A program made the translations under genes and the position numbers. A stretch of DNA of 64,000 bases from Chalara sp. BL73 (taxonomy: Eukaryota > Ascomycota > Leotiomycetes > Helotiales), in contig CAKJVC010000055.1 in NCBI GenBank assembly GCA_918026815.1, forward strand, positions 62,001 through 126,000, read 5' to 3'. The notes under the pieces were generated by a model. The model was given only the letters and a program-made list of their open reading frames with translations. It was not told the origin of the DNA and ran no database searches. Positions 21,334 to 39,884 of the stretch are shown piece after piece (position 1 is the first letter of the stretch; each line of letters opens with the position of its first letter).

Positions 21334-23514
21334 TCACACCAATTTGAGCTCATGTGCAGTTATTCTGTCCCCATCTACTATTGCTAAAGCTTCGCCATCC
21401 ATAAAGCCATGCCAATAGCACTCCCCAATAAATTGGAACTCGTTAGGCCTCGCTGTCTTGCGCAGAATGACTGGTGTGCTGCACCCTATCAAGACATAAA
21501 TCACGTCATTCTTCTGCGTTTGCTCTGCAGCTGCACCCATCTGCTTCCCCTCTGCCATGATAAGGCGGCGACCTCGTGTTCCAGCCTCCAAAGCCTTACA
21601 CAACCTTTCGAGCGTCTCGATGCCTGCCTGATCTGAGATACATGAGCGTGTCAGGTGTTCTAAAAGTTCTTCCTCACTGCAACGTGCTCCTGTTGCTATT
21701 CGACCACAAAGAAGTGTAAGAAGATATTTGCAGTTCAGGCCAAGCGCGCTACTGCTTTGGTCGTTCGCATTTCCGATAATGGCTCGAAGTCGTCCCAGTT
21801 TGTCAAGGTTACGAGCCCAAAACGTGGTTCGATTTGAGTTTCGATAGAACTCGGCGAATATTGCCACGAGATCTGAGACTTTACTAATCATTTGGCATTC
21901 TTCTGGTGTCCATTCTTGATTCTGAATGAGCTTCGCCGACCATAGTGTCTCACTCTGGGCAAATGCCTCCGTCTGGAGCTCCTGGTCTGCCACTAAGATA
22001 TCTGACAATACAGAGACATTGCCGAGAAAGATTCCAGTCACGGTTATGGTTTGCCACTCCCGTGTAAGTTGGAATGGATGCTGTGGTAGCGCATGCTGCT
22101 CAAATAGCGAAGCGCGGTAGGTGGTGTTTTCGCCACTTGCATGCACCAAACTGCTTGTCTCCAGGCCGAAGTGACGGAAATCAGGAACCCAGGATGGCAG
22201 TTCTGGAAGTCTATCATGTAGCTGGTGGCCACACACCACGTCCAGGGACTTTTCTGTAGAGATTATATGACGTGCGGCGTTGGCGTAGACCTCTGCAGCT
22301 AACTTTGTGTAATCTGGCTTAAGCAATGGAGTCTGCTCATCCTGCATAAGTCCGTAGAGGCCATAGATCCTATCCCTTGGATTTGCCGACTTTCTACCAG
22401 CGGACAATGCAAGTAGGGTTCTTAGCGGCTGCCGCTGCCCCCTGTTGAACTTTGAATTAGTCTCGAAGATTGTGGTGATCTTTTCAAAATTAGCGGTGCC
22501 GATGTTGAAATTTCGCTGAAGGTAGTAAACAACTGAAAGAAATTCTGTAAGTTGCACCCCTAGCAATTTCACTACACCGTAATTGGCTACACAAATTTCT
22601 TGCAGTGTCCACATCCTATTGAAGTATTGACTGTCCGAGAATAAGACCTTGTCAAGTAGTGTTGCCATTTCCTGAAAGTCTTCGTCCTGAACTAGCTTGA
22701 GCTGTTTTTCGTTTGGGGACCAGGACTTTATTTCTTCCATACTGGTACAAGCTACATACTTCCAGGCTCTCTGGTCATCGAAATCATCACTCAGTGGATT
22801 GTACGCTATTTTTAGACCAGTTTGAACTCCTTTGAGGAAACCCATGGCAGTTTTTGTTGCTCCCTTTAATAGTAATCTCTCAGATTCATTGCGGATGAAC
22901 CGTGTCAAAGGTCGTTTCCTTTCGCCTACGTCTTGAGCTTTAGTTTCGTTATCCGCCAATTCATTTACGAACTCGTGTGCCGCTTTCTCCCAACTTTCGT
23001 TCACGAGGTTACTAATGAATACTTGTAGCCGAGTAAAATCAGCGGTTTCATCGCCAAGCCAGACATGTACTGACATTGCCAGATAATAGATGTCGCGCAT
23101 GAGAGGAACTTGCGCCGATTTCTCGTCATTATCTGCCTGATTAATGCAGATGGCATCGACCCAGTATCGTCCAGATGCGACCCATGAAGAGCGGTATTTA
23201 TGCAGCGCGGCGTGGAGGTTCGCTGTGATGGGGAATCGCCTATTGTCGAGGATAATTTCATGACTTAACTTCAGATCAGAGCCAGTTCCCCATACATATG
23301 AAATGGCAAAGTAGCCAGGAAGTTGTAGATGTTTGCTAAGCCTGGCTAAGCGAGTTGCACCCTGTGGAGGAATATTATACACAGATAACCTTCCTGTAAG
23401 GACAGCTCCGTTGTCACGAGTAGCGTTTAGCTGTAGTAAACGAATCTGCTGGGAGGGATCACCAAGGGGCTCATAGCAGTATGTGTGTGATACCGACATT
23501 ACGTTACTCTTCAA
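21334..23514 (-). CDS. HET-domain protein (726 aa), intronless
   Basis: This is one uninterrupted frame. The HET domain occupies about residues 66-300: FAISYVWG (69-76), the segment with DNRRFPITANLHAAL, then YWVDAICINQ (117-126) and MRDIYYLAMSVHVWLG. These are the conserved blocks of the fungal heterokaryon-incompatibility domain, a TIR-like domain that triggers cell death on non-self recognition. Further markers are FNRMWTLQEICVANYG and PRDRIYGLYGLM. The C-terminus (VIYVLIGCSTPVILR, then FIGECYWHGFMDGEAL) is the usual end of long HET proteins. The gene is complete and looks functional. Which partner or trigger it answers to cannot be read from the sequence. Confidence 0.9.
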   Translation of the reverse strand: MKSNVMSVSHTYCYEPLGDPSQQIRLLQLNATRDNGAVLTGRLSVYNIPPQGATRLARLSKHLQLPGYFAISYVWGTGSDLKLSHEIILDNRRFPITANLHAALHKYRSSWVASGRYWVDAICINQADNDEKSAQVPLMRDIYYLAMSVHVWLGDETADFTRLQVFISNLVNESWEKAAHEFVNELADNETKAQDVGERKRPLTRFIRNESERLLLKGATKTAMGFLKGVQTGLKIAYNPLSDDFDDQRAWKYVACTSMEEIKSWSPNEKQLKLVQDEDFQEMATLLDKVLFSDSQYFNRMWTLQEICVANYGVVKLLGVQLTEFLSVVYYLQRNFNIGTANFEKITTIFETNSKFNRGQRQPLRTLLALSAGRKSANPRDRIYGLYGLMQDEQTPLLKPDYTKLAAEVYANAARHIISTEKSLDVVCGHQLHDRLPELPSWVPDFRHFGLETSSLVHASGENTTYRASLFEQHALPQHPFQLTREWQTITVTGIFLGNVSVLSDILVADQELQTEAFAQSETLWSAKLIQNQEWTPEECQMISKVSDLVAIFAEFYRNSNRTTFWARNLDKLGRLRAIIGNANDQSSSALGLNCKYLLTLLCGRIATGARCSEEELLEHLTRSCISDQAGIETLERLCKALEAGTRGRRLIMAEGKQMGAAAEQTQKNDVIYVLIGCSTPVILRKTARPNEFQFIGECYWHGFMDGEALAIVDGDRITAHELKLV

Positions 23515-26230
23515 TGTGTGCCAGCGGCAATATGGCAGAACTGCAACGAGTTAAAGAACGTAATGTTACTGTAATAGGAATTAAGAAATGGCATAGAATT
23601 CGAAATGATAGTTTGTCAAACTTATTTAGCGCCCTAAGGTTAATCCGAGCCTATAGGGTCATAAAGGGTACAGATTTTCCGCTTACAGCGAGAAAAAAAA
23701 AACAGTATTTGAAAGGTGAGCCATTCCCTGATCCCTCGGCACCCCTAGTAGTATCCACAGCGGCACGTTAAGGTAGCATGTCACATGGCGAACACATATA
23801 TATGCCCTATTGCATAATTGGCTCCCGACCAACTACTGAAAAATTTTGGCCTAAAAGCGTAACACATCACTATTCGGCTACCAGTACCCGATTTATTGGC
23901 TACGGAGGTTGGGCAGATTAGAGCCACTTGTGTTTTTACACGTGGTTATATGCACGGGCTCTCGCTTAAGGACACGATATCACTTAGCATGCAGGGGAAT
24001 TCACTCAGAGCCGCAACCTGAAAGCCTGAAGCACCAAGTCTTGGCGAGAGTATATTACACTCAACGTTACGCAACCTTTGATATTTTCCTTTCTTTCTCT
24101 AGCTTTAGATTCTCTATAGTAGTTAGTTAGTCGAATCATATCACCTGTACCTAGCATTGGAATGACCTCGGCCAAGCTCGTGACATATGCATTCATGCGG
24201 CTTACCCTGATTTAAAAGCTCAAAGTATAAAGAGCCTGCGAGAAAGCAGAACCTCGTCTATATAATATTACAATATCTCCCAAGACTCTGTCACGTTCTT
24301 CGGGTCATGTGGCGCCTCATCAAACATCTCAGAAGGATCCGAGCCCTCGGCGGCACGTCGGGGCGAGGTAAATGTCGAGGCTTCTCCTTCGAGCTTGCGA
24401 GAAGGCTGAACCTCGTCTTGAACATTGTAATATAACCCAACAACGTTATCCAGAGTCCCAACACCACACCGCCTCACTATAGAGGCTGGCATCCCGATTT
24501 CACACAGCCAAAGAAAGGGCCTATTCAGACTTCTCCCCTAGTTCAAACACTAGCCATATACTCCACTGCTCCATTACCCAGAAGAGTCGAAGCGTTCACC
24601 CTCTCTTCCAAACAATACCCTGTAAGTAGACTGCTGTCTCATTATCTACCTACCGCATGATACAGTCGCGAGTTCTGAACCCCAAACACACACCTTCGCA
24701 CCCCATCGGCGCTATCCGGTTCCCTATTCACCAGGGGAATCTACTCTATTCCCAAATACTTATATTTAAAGATAAAGCTATAGCTCCTTGCCTCACCAGG
24801 TTCCTTGAACTTCCCTAGAGCTTCCAATCAACAAAGTGTCACCTGGAAATAGAAATTCAGGAGCAAAGGACCCCCACCTTGATCTTTGGGGAATAAATGA
24901 GGAGTGTCCAAGTGGTTGCTAGTGCAGGCAACGGTAACCCTTCTTTCTCAGCTTTATTCCAACTCCAGAGGCTGTGGTTTGTAATAAATCTTCCTCAGAG
25001 GAGCTGGTGAGGAGGCGGCTATTATTGCCAAGCGCTGCTGGTGTTGGTGGTGAGATTGGGAGGTTTTGTTGGGCAAAATACATTGCCGAAGCTGGTGTCC
25101 AACCATCTACCTCCAAAATTCGATATGCTAGATAGATCACTAATGTTAATGCAATGATCCGTAAGCATCTTCTCAGAGATATAATGAAAGTTTTGCGGTG
25201 TTTAACAAGGTGATTTCCAACCAGCTACCAGCTCGGCTATTGTTTGATACTTATCCCGGCCAACAAAGGATGTCCCCGAAAGAGAAACCTGCCAAAAAAT
25301 ACATTTTACATTTGATGCTATAAGGTTTTCTTATAGTAAGGCCTTTGATGGGCTTGAGTGAGAGAGAGCTTGTATCGTTCCCAAGGATCGTCCTCAAACT
25401 TGAAACCGCTGCGGAAGTCCCAGCAAAGTGGTTCGACGGAGTTCCACGGGGCTGAGAGTCCCGGTTGGTATCAAGCGCAGGACCCTCCAGCCAGGTGGCA
25501 TGGCAGATTGCAGTGGAATAGGCACAGGGGTCAGCCGTCAGGAAAAATCCAGGCAAACGGCAATTCAAGGGCGGTCCACCAATGACGAACCGCCCTGTAT
25601 CAAGACCTTTGTAATCCTTGCCTTGAATAGATGTATGGCCCTGACAGTAGACTACGAAATATTCTCAAAATATCAGCTTTCGAAAAGGGATATCTCACAA
25701 AAGTTGAAAGAAGCAACTATTTCACGAAGGCTTGACCCGGATGGCAGACCTCTTACAAAAAAACGGTGAGAGCTATACGATATACTTTATCCATCTAGAA
25801 AAATCTCAAATTTGAATTGTATCTGGTCTCGTATGAATCTGATTTTTTTGCGATTGCTATTAGAGCTAATGTCTATGGGCAACGGAATCTTTGTGATGTT
25901 GGAGGTATAATAACAATGTGGGTATAGACTGATGTTAAGCCGCTTTGTGGAAGCCCTGACGCTAATTTTTGCCTTACGCAAACCAATACCTTTTCCACTT
26001 TGAGTAATTCGCAAGAATATACTCACCGGATGGCTGTGTCACGTCCCCTGTCGGCGGGTTATCGTTCAAGGTTCGGGTATAGCTATCTAACCATACTTCT
26101 TGAGCGTCTTTGCCAATGAAATGTCCGGTCATAGCTACAGGTGTTATGTTAATCGATAATACTAGTTCGTAGAAGGGAACTTACATATTATTCAGGCGCG
26201 AGACGGAAAAAAAGGTATTCATGGACAGAG
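23515..26230. other. Gene-poor 2.7-kb spacer
   Basis: No gene could be supported. Small minus-strand frames at 24268-24492 and 24919-25140 have plausible composition but no recognised domain and no clear exon partners. The plus frame at 25428-25769 is similar. A diverged short repeat lies at 24235/24393. Confidence 0.35.
24235..24440. repeat. Diverged short direct repeat (two copies of about 45 bp)
   Basis: The copies begin near 24235 and 24393, both with AGC(C/T)TGCGAGAA, then GAACCTCGTCT and an AT-rich end containing TAATAT. They are about 158 bp apart and imperfect. Origin unknown. Confidence 0.4.
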
Positions 26231-28097
26231 TCAAAATGATGAAGGGGACATGGAATACTTACTACTGCACCTTTTCCTAACTACAGGATCATGTGTTTGC
26301 CAGATACCATTCAAACACGAGACCCAGATGTCTTTGAGCACTGGATTATAAATAGCATCGTCTGCATCAGGTAGTCTCAGATTATTATTCAGGTTTTGGA
26401 CTTCAGGAGTCGTGGCCATGGCTCTGTGTGGAAGCTGTCGATAAAAGAGTCCCTTTTGGGGACATCGATCGTAAAGTATGCCTTCACCATCCCATATGTA
26501 TCCTGGCTTCCTGGTATACAATTGTATATCAAATATGTGCAAAGGTGGTAGAGCTTTGAATACTTCTGTCTCGAGATCACTCAATAGATCCAAATATTCG
26601 TCTATGAAAAGCAAGTCAAATTTCCTATATCAATGTAGAACTCCTCCAGCGATTGAGGCAATCCACGAACGAAATACAGAAGGTCCTATAGAGTTTCTTA
26701 ATTCTATCATCTGATATGTAGGGAATACTAAAGAAGGTACTGGGTGTGCGGTGCCAGCAGAAGTTAGGCCTATATTTGATATCACTAAGCAATTGATAAT
26801 TTTCATGATCTCCAACTCTCAGAACCTTCAAGCTACTCAACTGTTGGAATAGCTGCCCAAGAGTCCACGAAAAATCAGAATTGAGATGACCAACCTCAAA
26901 CCTCTCAATCTTATATCTAGGGCTGGCAAGTGCTCACGCAAACCTTGTCTAGAAGTCAAGGATATCTATGTCAAATTGAGCTAGAGTAATATCTTCCAGT
27001 TTCGAGAAAGAGTTAACGACCTGGAGGATGTAGTTTAGTGATTATTTACTTGGAGCTCTGAGACAAATCTTTATGGACGTGAGTTCCGGCCATTTTCGAA
27101 CCAAATCTAGCACTGGTCGTAATCAGTTTATCCCACAGCATTTGTCAACATCCTGAACGTAGGAGAGATATCGGATATTCATCAATCTTTCGTCATCCTT
27201 TTCCTCTGCTTTCTCCACCTCAAATTTCTACTCCGTTTCCACCGCCATTTCATCCTTATTCTTTTCTATCCCGACCGAAACGCCTTGTGGTGGTGGCAAG
27301 GCTCCTATATTAGTACACTCCTCCCGGCCGAATTAAGGATGGGTTATGGATATATCAAGTGATTCAAGGTTAGGGCAGGTTTCTTTAACGAGATCCATGA
27401 CGAATTCTGCCTCTCCCAAAGGACTTCCTTCTTCATCCGACACTGTAAAATCGACTTCTAGTCTCTTTAAAGAGACTGAAGCCGTCCACAGGTTGAATAT
27501 GGATACCCCTGGAGTTTGCACAATGAATCGGATTTCGGTAAGCTTCAAGTATAAATGCAAGTCTACTATGGCTTAGGCCGCGAGAGTGTTGTCGGTAAAA
27601 CGGCTGAAGTAAGATTTGTCATGTTTTGAGCCGCTTTCTTGCATATAAGCTCGTTGGATGGCTTGCATGTTGCATCAAGCCATTTTTGTTCTGTTAGCCT
27701 CTCGTTTTCACCCCAATACTCCTCGTGATCCTCAATGATGATGTAATAGTCTGTTTCAACTTAATTCCCGAAGGAAAAGACCAGGGGCGCTAGCTTTGAG
27801 GTTCTTGATGGAACAATTAGTTACTCGCTTCGAAGCAATACAGAGGAAGAATTGCCCAGCCAGGGTTCTAAGTAGCCTTCACCGCCTCTTGGAAGTTTCC
27901 TTCTGTGCTTCTTCGACGACAACTCTTGGATCAAAGCCTAGGTCGATGTCTCGATACAAAAGACTACAGGCTGCGGGTGAAAGTATCCTGCAGTTAAGAG
28001 AGCGGCTCCAAAGTGCTCCAATATCGCGTTTTCTGATACAGAACCAAGACGTAATCTTAAGCAGCATCTCTGGCGGAAGATCGGTGAATAGTACCAT
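26231..28097 (-). pseudogene. F-box/LRR-like gene, broken
   Basis: The N-terminus starts MVLFTDLPPEMLLKITSWF, a clear F-box (LPxEMLxxI). Downstream minus-strand segments resemble the repeat region of fungal F-box proteins: about 27333-27560 (VSLKRLEVDF...CPNLESLDIS), about 26870-27020 (SFSKLEDITLAQFDIDILDF...), and 26231-26614 with the C-terminus (WVSCLNGIWQTHDP). Some gaps look like introns, for example GTAAAT...CAG near 27030. Others do not: a TGA follows ETSKRR near 27879, and within the LRR part a TAG at 26949-26951 and a TGA at 26934-26936 interrupt otherwise good frame. F-box proteins select substrates for SCF ubiquitin ligases; this copy is probably inactive. A heavily spliced live gene is the alternative. 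Confidence 0.5.
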
Positions 28098-29075
28098 TGT
28101 GGCGGAAATGCCCGAACGTCTATCTTTGGACCAACCTTGGAAGTCACATCTGATAGAAAAATGTGTCTTGAGGTTTCGGATTAAATGAATCCTGACTGCG
28201 CAAGTTGAGACTGACCTGAACCGAGCTAATTGGGATTCTACAGAAGCACCCAAATTTTCGCAAGTCCGCTAGTAATGGACAAGCCGAGGGTGCTCTTGCC
28301 TCGGGTTTGGGTGTGCAGACTAGTCCGGCTGCAAGACTTGGATCTCCTGCTGCAGACAAGGCTATCATTCGATGATAAACACTAGAGTTAACGTAATCGT
28401 AATGTTGATTTGCATAAAATCGAAAGTTCGAAGTGCGAGCTTGATAGTTTCTCTAAACAAGCATCGACCCTTCACCTACCGGGAGGTACCTACCTTGTGG
28501 ATAGAGGCAGACCAAATGTGACAAGGCATCCCATCTAAGGCACGAGCGACACACCACCAGCTCCCCCAATGGCTAGTCGCTCCTCCAGAACTAAGCCTGT
28601 AATTTCCGTCGCATATTACAAATGCAGCCACAGCCGTTCTCTGCCCGTAGAGCCATGGTTCTTTCTCACGAGTTCCGTGTTGCTGCCGTACTGGTATCTT
28701 GTTAATGCGCATTCCAGATTGGATATTGATATGGCGCCTCGGGGTCATGATGAAAAGAAGCTTTGATCCGCTGTTTGAGCTCCCCCATTTGCATATCTGA
28801 ACTCGGAACACAACGAGTGACGGTTGGTAATTTTGACTGCCTGGGTAGATGTTGAGATGTGCCGGCATTCTCTAACATACTTTTCGGTCATCTAAATAGT
28901 AGAATGGTGTATCACAGATATGAGAGCTGGGTCATGCCGGTTGCTCAGAGGAAATATGCTATAGAGGTTCAAAAATGACACAGAACAGGCAACTAAGAGT
29001 CGCATGAGCGGTTTCAACCATGACATTATATTAAAGCATTTAAATTAAGCTACATTTTCTCCCTAGGATGAGGGC
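28098..29075. other. Intergenic region
   Basis: A minus frame at 28476-28868 has no recognisable domain. Nothing else was supported. Confidence 0.35.
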
Positions 29076-35445
<6,370 letters not shown>

Positions 35446-35453
35446 TTTATATA
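35446..35453 (+). promoter_or_regulatory. TATA-like element of the cupredoxin gene
   Basis: TTTATATA lies 106 bp before the start codon at 35559. Confidence 0.45.
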
Positions 35454-35558
35454 CCGCTGCCCTTTCTCCCACCGAAATGTAAAACATGCTCAAAAAAACT
35501 TGCTCGTTCCCTTCTTTTTTTTTCTTCCAATAAGGTTACAGAAGCTAGAACAATCAAT

Positions 35559-36443
35559 ATGCTCAAATCCCTCGCAAGCCTGCTTGCCCTTGCGGCTGCT
35601 GTCTCGGCCGCTAATATCGACATTGATGTAGGCGAGGACGGCATCACTTTCGATCCCGATACCGTTACCGCTGCAGTGGGAGACAAGTGAGTCCCCTTTG
35701 TTCCCATTCGATGATCATCCCTTCAGGTCATCTTAGATACTGACACCGGCAGACTCCTCTTCCACTTCTATCCGGGCACCGGCCCGCACAGCGTGGTACG
35801 CTCCTCTTTCGCGGCTCCCTGCGTCCCCCTCGAAGGCGCAAATACATTCTTTTCCGGCCTGTTGGCAGGTACCGCGGATGGAAGCCAAACATTTGAGGTT
35901 GAGGTTCAGGACACCTCACCTATCGTAAGCAACCCCGTCCCATTCCCATCAACGAGCGTGCCCATTACCCCCAAAACAAATAGAAAGGCATCGGACTACC
36001 AACGAAGAATCGAAGAAAACATAATGAAAGGGTAATAAACTGATACTTCAGAACAGTGGGTCTACTGCTCTGCGCGCCAGCATTGTAGGAACGGCATGTC
36101 AGCGGTCATCAATGTCGCCGAGGGCAACAACACCTTAGACGCATACAAGGCGGCCGCAGCACAGGTATCGAGCCCATCTGCATTGCCGTCAGCTACTGGC
36201 GGCGTGCTAACTACCGTTGCCCCCTCGGAATCTTCCAGCACGGGAAGTTCCGGCTCTGGAACGGCGACGAGCTCTCGCGCGACGACGACGGGCTCCGGTT
36301 CTGGCACCACGAGTACCGGTGCTGGGGCTGCGTCGACAAGCTCGAGAGCTACAAGCTCGAGCACTGGTGCGGCGCCGAGGAATACGGGTGCTGTGATGGG
36401 TTTGGCGGCTGTCGCCGGCGGGATTGCCGGGTTGCTGATTTAG
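35559..36443 (+). CDS. Secreted serine-rich cupredoxin-like protein, probably GPI-anchored (228 aa)
   Basis: Three exons (35559-35686, 35753-35924, 36057-36443) total 229 codons. A signal peptide (MLKSLASLLALAAAVSAA) leads into a small cupredoxin domain. The candidate copper ligands are His in GPHSVV, Cys in AAPCVPL and the Cys/His cluster in WVYCSARQHCRNGM. A long Ser/Thr/Gly/Ala linker (about residues 135-205) follows. The C-terminus is hydrophobic (GLAAVAGGIAGLLI) as in GPI-anchor signals. This is the layout of fungal 'extracellular serine-rich proteins', surface proteins of largely unknown job, some tied to infection structures. The last intron ends at GAACAG, which is the acceptor that keeps the WVYC motif in frame. 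Confidence 0.85.
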
Positions 36444-36650
36444 AGTTTTGGAACGCTGTGGTGGAATTAGCTTCGTGTTTCGTAGAAGAGAGGGATATCG
36501 ATAGGGGTAATAAGAGTAATTGTGTTGCAGATGGTGGAACTTGCTTGACGCGCTAGTAAAGCGCGGGAAATGTTTAACGTCGGTTCAATTTTTTTTGGGT
36601 CTTTACGTCCACGCATGTAGCAATTTTTTTTATTCCTCTGAAGCGGCTGC

Positions 36651-38411
36651 TTATGCCTCTTTCCCCAGCACCGGCCTCCGTTTGAATACCGTCCTGAAGC
36701 CCAACTGCCTGACGAACCACGCGTTGTGTAGGATCCAATCCTTGCTTGGATCCTCTAACCTCACCTCAAATCTTCTGAGTACTGTGGGTACTAATTTGTA
36801 TATCTCCAGAAGCGAGATATTCTTTCCTATACACGTCCTTGAACCCATGCCAAAATGAAGTAGTGTGCTGCTCATGGTGTTGATCCTTTTTTGCTCGGCA
36901 GCCAAATCTTTCGTTGGGTCAGGAAGCCATCGCTCGGGACGGAAGGCTTCTACGTCCTCGCCGAAAATTTCTTGTCTCCGATGGAGAACCCAGGCGCTGA
37001 CACCGACAATAGTCCCTCCTCTTATGAATTCTCCACAGATTTCGGTTCCTTGTGGCGGCACGATGCGTTCTAAGGGCAACCCCGGTGCTGGGTGGAGACG
37101 GAAGGACTCCTTGACTACGGCATCCAGATACGTGAGCCGCTGCGCCTCCGTCCATGTTACCAGTCCTTCTTCGTTATCTTCAAACTCCCCTTGCGCAAGC
37201 TCTTCTAGTAATTTGGCCATACATCTTGGGTTCTTCAGCAGATAATAAAATACCGACGACAGTGAAATAGCCGTGGTCTCCGAGCCCGCGAATGCCATAC
37301 TGACGGCCATGGTGGTAACCAGTTTATCCGTCATAAATTCTGGATGTGCCTCCTTCGATTTGATAAACTTGGATAGTAGATCTGGGTGCTCCGTCTCAAA
37401 GGGCTTTTGATCAAGAGATGAAGAAGAAAAACGCTCTGCCATGCGGGATTTGGCAAACGTTGCTACCGGCATGGTGGAGCTGAAAAGGCCGCGTCTTGAG
37501 GCGAAGAGGTAGATGGGGTTTTTGTGGAGGATAAGATCTAGGATTGGCATTTGTCCGATCTGAGTTGTGTCAGATTACTTCCGTTTATATCTCCTGCCTT
37601 ATTGTGAGGAGGGTAAGGGGGCTTGGTTAGACCTACTGGTGCAACATAATCAAATAAATTAGCGATGTATCCTACAATTCCGTCGATATCCTTGTTCTCA
37701 TCTAGAAACCCATGCCGTTTACTGTATGTCATCTCTCCAATTACATCGAAGGCGTAGAATTGCAGCCATTGAGAGAAGTTGCATGGTGCCTGAGTGCTTG
37801 CAAATAGGCGTTCCGTCTGAGACAAGAACAGGCGGGTGCTGTTGTCAACGAATGGTTCGTACTGAATGAGAGTGGACATGCTAAATGCACTGTTCACGGA
37901 CCGGCGGAGCTGCGCGTGGAAGGTCTCATCCGTAGTACTGAATAGAGATGGAAGTCGGTGGCCATTTGATACTGACTGCTGAACAGGGTAAAATTCTGAC
38001 TACATGATAATATTAGAAAGTGAAGTTCAAGTGCCTGCGTACCAAATGACGAGGGCTTCTGGAGTTAGAAAGAAATACCTTTGTGAAGCCTTTATTCAAG
38101 CCATATATTGCTTTCAACGCCTTCGGATTAGAAAAGGAAAGAACATTAGGCCCCAATCGTACGATATCTCCATGCTGCTCGTGCAGTTTAATATGCGTAA
38201 CCTCTGGCCGTCTCTTGTAAACATCCCATAGTCTCCACCAATCCGTAAAAGATGCCAAAACAGGACCTGGGTATTTGTTCAGGCCGCGAGTGAAATGGTT
38301 GTTGAGAAAATATGCTGCAAGGGCAACAAACAGTACCACTGGCCAATTGTGCCATAGCGTATCAACCAGGGATCCCGCAACCATGGTGTCGGTAACAAGA
38401 TGGAACCTCAC
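36651..38411 (-). CDS. Cytochrome P450 monooxygenase (534 aa)
   Basis: Three exons (38079-38411, 37637-37999, 36651-37559) total 535 codons. A membrane anchor (WPVVLFVALAAYFL) is followed by the proline-rich hinge NKYPGPVLAS. The I-helix motif is AGSETT (323-328). The K-helix ExxR is ESFR (383-386). FRPERW is the PERF-like segment, and FGMGSRTCIGKN carries the heme-binding Cys475. All essential residues are present. The sequence style resembles pisatin-demethylase-like fungal P450s, which act in detoxification or secondary metabolism; the substrate is unknown. It would sit in the ER with its catalytic face in the cytosol. An ATG nine codons later (38384) is an alternative start. Confidence 0.9.
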
Positions 38412-39884
38412 CCAGCTCTATAATTCAATGTTTGGTAAAAGATCTAAACTGTTATTTCTCAAAAGCAAACATGAACAAGAGAAGCGAAATATGAGTTTAT
38501 GGCTTTGGTGGGATAGAGGATAGGGAGCCGCGCGATGAGATCGAGAGATGCTAAAAAAACTAGCAGTCTAAGACACGAACATATATTGGCCCAATAGTGC
38601 GCGGGTTTCCTAACTGGGGAGATGTAACATTTAAGATATATTAAGAAAGGAAAGTAGCGAAACGGCGCAGCACTTGTCCGACCCGTGCCAATGTGACACG
38701 ATCGGCTGGAATATGCACATAATATCTTACACTTGCAGTCTCACTCCCCACGAGGAGGCCTGGGGTGTGGAGCATGACCCCTTCATCTGGACGTATAAAA
38801 GAGGTGCCGACGGCTGAAGCTACCGCGATGGAGCAATTATGCTGACGACGCACAGGATATACTGGCTATTGCGCGCGAGATTATCTATTGCAACAGAGCT
38901 AGAGGCAGCGCCGCCGTCATAGATGATAAGCTAGGGGAGAATATCCGGCAAGTGATGTCGGTATCCAAAGCCACAATTACTTCATGAGTTGTTTCCGTTA
39001 AGGTTACCGGTGGGTGCTTGATTTTATGACAGATTCGAGGGTGGGGAGTTCAAGATCAATGGAGCCAAAGGCATGGCCAACCCCGCCATCCGTGGCGGTC
39101 GGTGTGGACTACGATTGGGGGGAAGCTCGTAAGGCTACTGTACGTACAGGCATCGGGACGGAGGAACAAGTATTCTTTTCGTGGTTGAGGAGTGGAGGAT
39201 TCATGGCAAAGCTTGGGTCATGGCTCAGCAGATAGAGATTTCAAAGGGAGATCGGCAAATGTGAGGGCCAAAGGAACTCATTTGCCGAATCCTTGAACAC
39301 GAAAAGAGAGTTTGGCAATGTTGGTGATTCCTTGTCGTATCGCGGAACTCCGAGTTGAAGCAATTGCGAGAATCTCCTACCGGCAGTTGTGAAGTGTTGG
39401 CAGATTGGTGAAGAGTGGTTTGAGAAGGTTTAGATGGTGCCACCGCGAATAATTCCATTGTTGGCTACACACGTGACTTAGATTCATCTATCAGTCGCCC
39501 TAGGCTAAAGCCCCTTATGCATGACCAGATTACATATTGATTGAAGCAATATGGGAGTGGGTGTGCGGCTCGATCAATAACAAGATCATTAAGGGTCAGT
39601 ATAACACGTGACTCGCTTTTTCAATACAGGTACAGATCCCTCATCAACGACCTTAGGATAAGTCCTAGGGCCTTAATCGGATGATATTTCTTAGACTCTA
39701 TCAACGCTGGTCAGCCCTCGAATTTGACATGTATGCACAGTCAAACTTCGAGATTCGCAATTTTGCAATCTTTGTTGAACTGTAATATTTAATGCTTGTC
39801 AATGTATATATCTTTCTAGCATCCCATTCTAAAACCCCGCAGTGTGGCTTGCATTTCACGCTCAGGCCCTCGGTAATTTGACCA
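38412..39884. other. Intergenic region
   Basis: No supported gene. A minus frame at 38641-38853 and a plus frame at 39014-39235 lack recognised domains. Confidence 0.35.
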
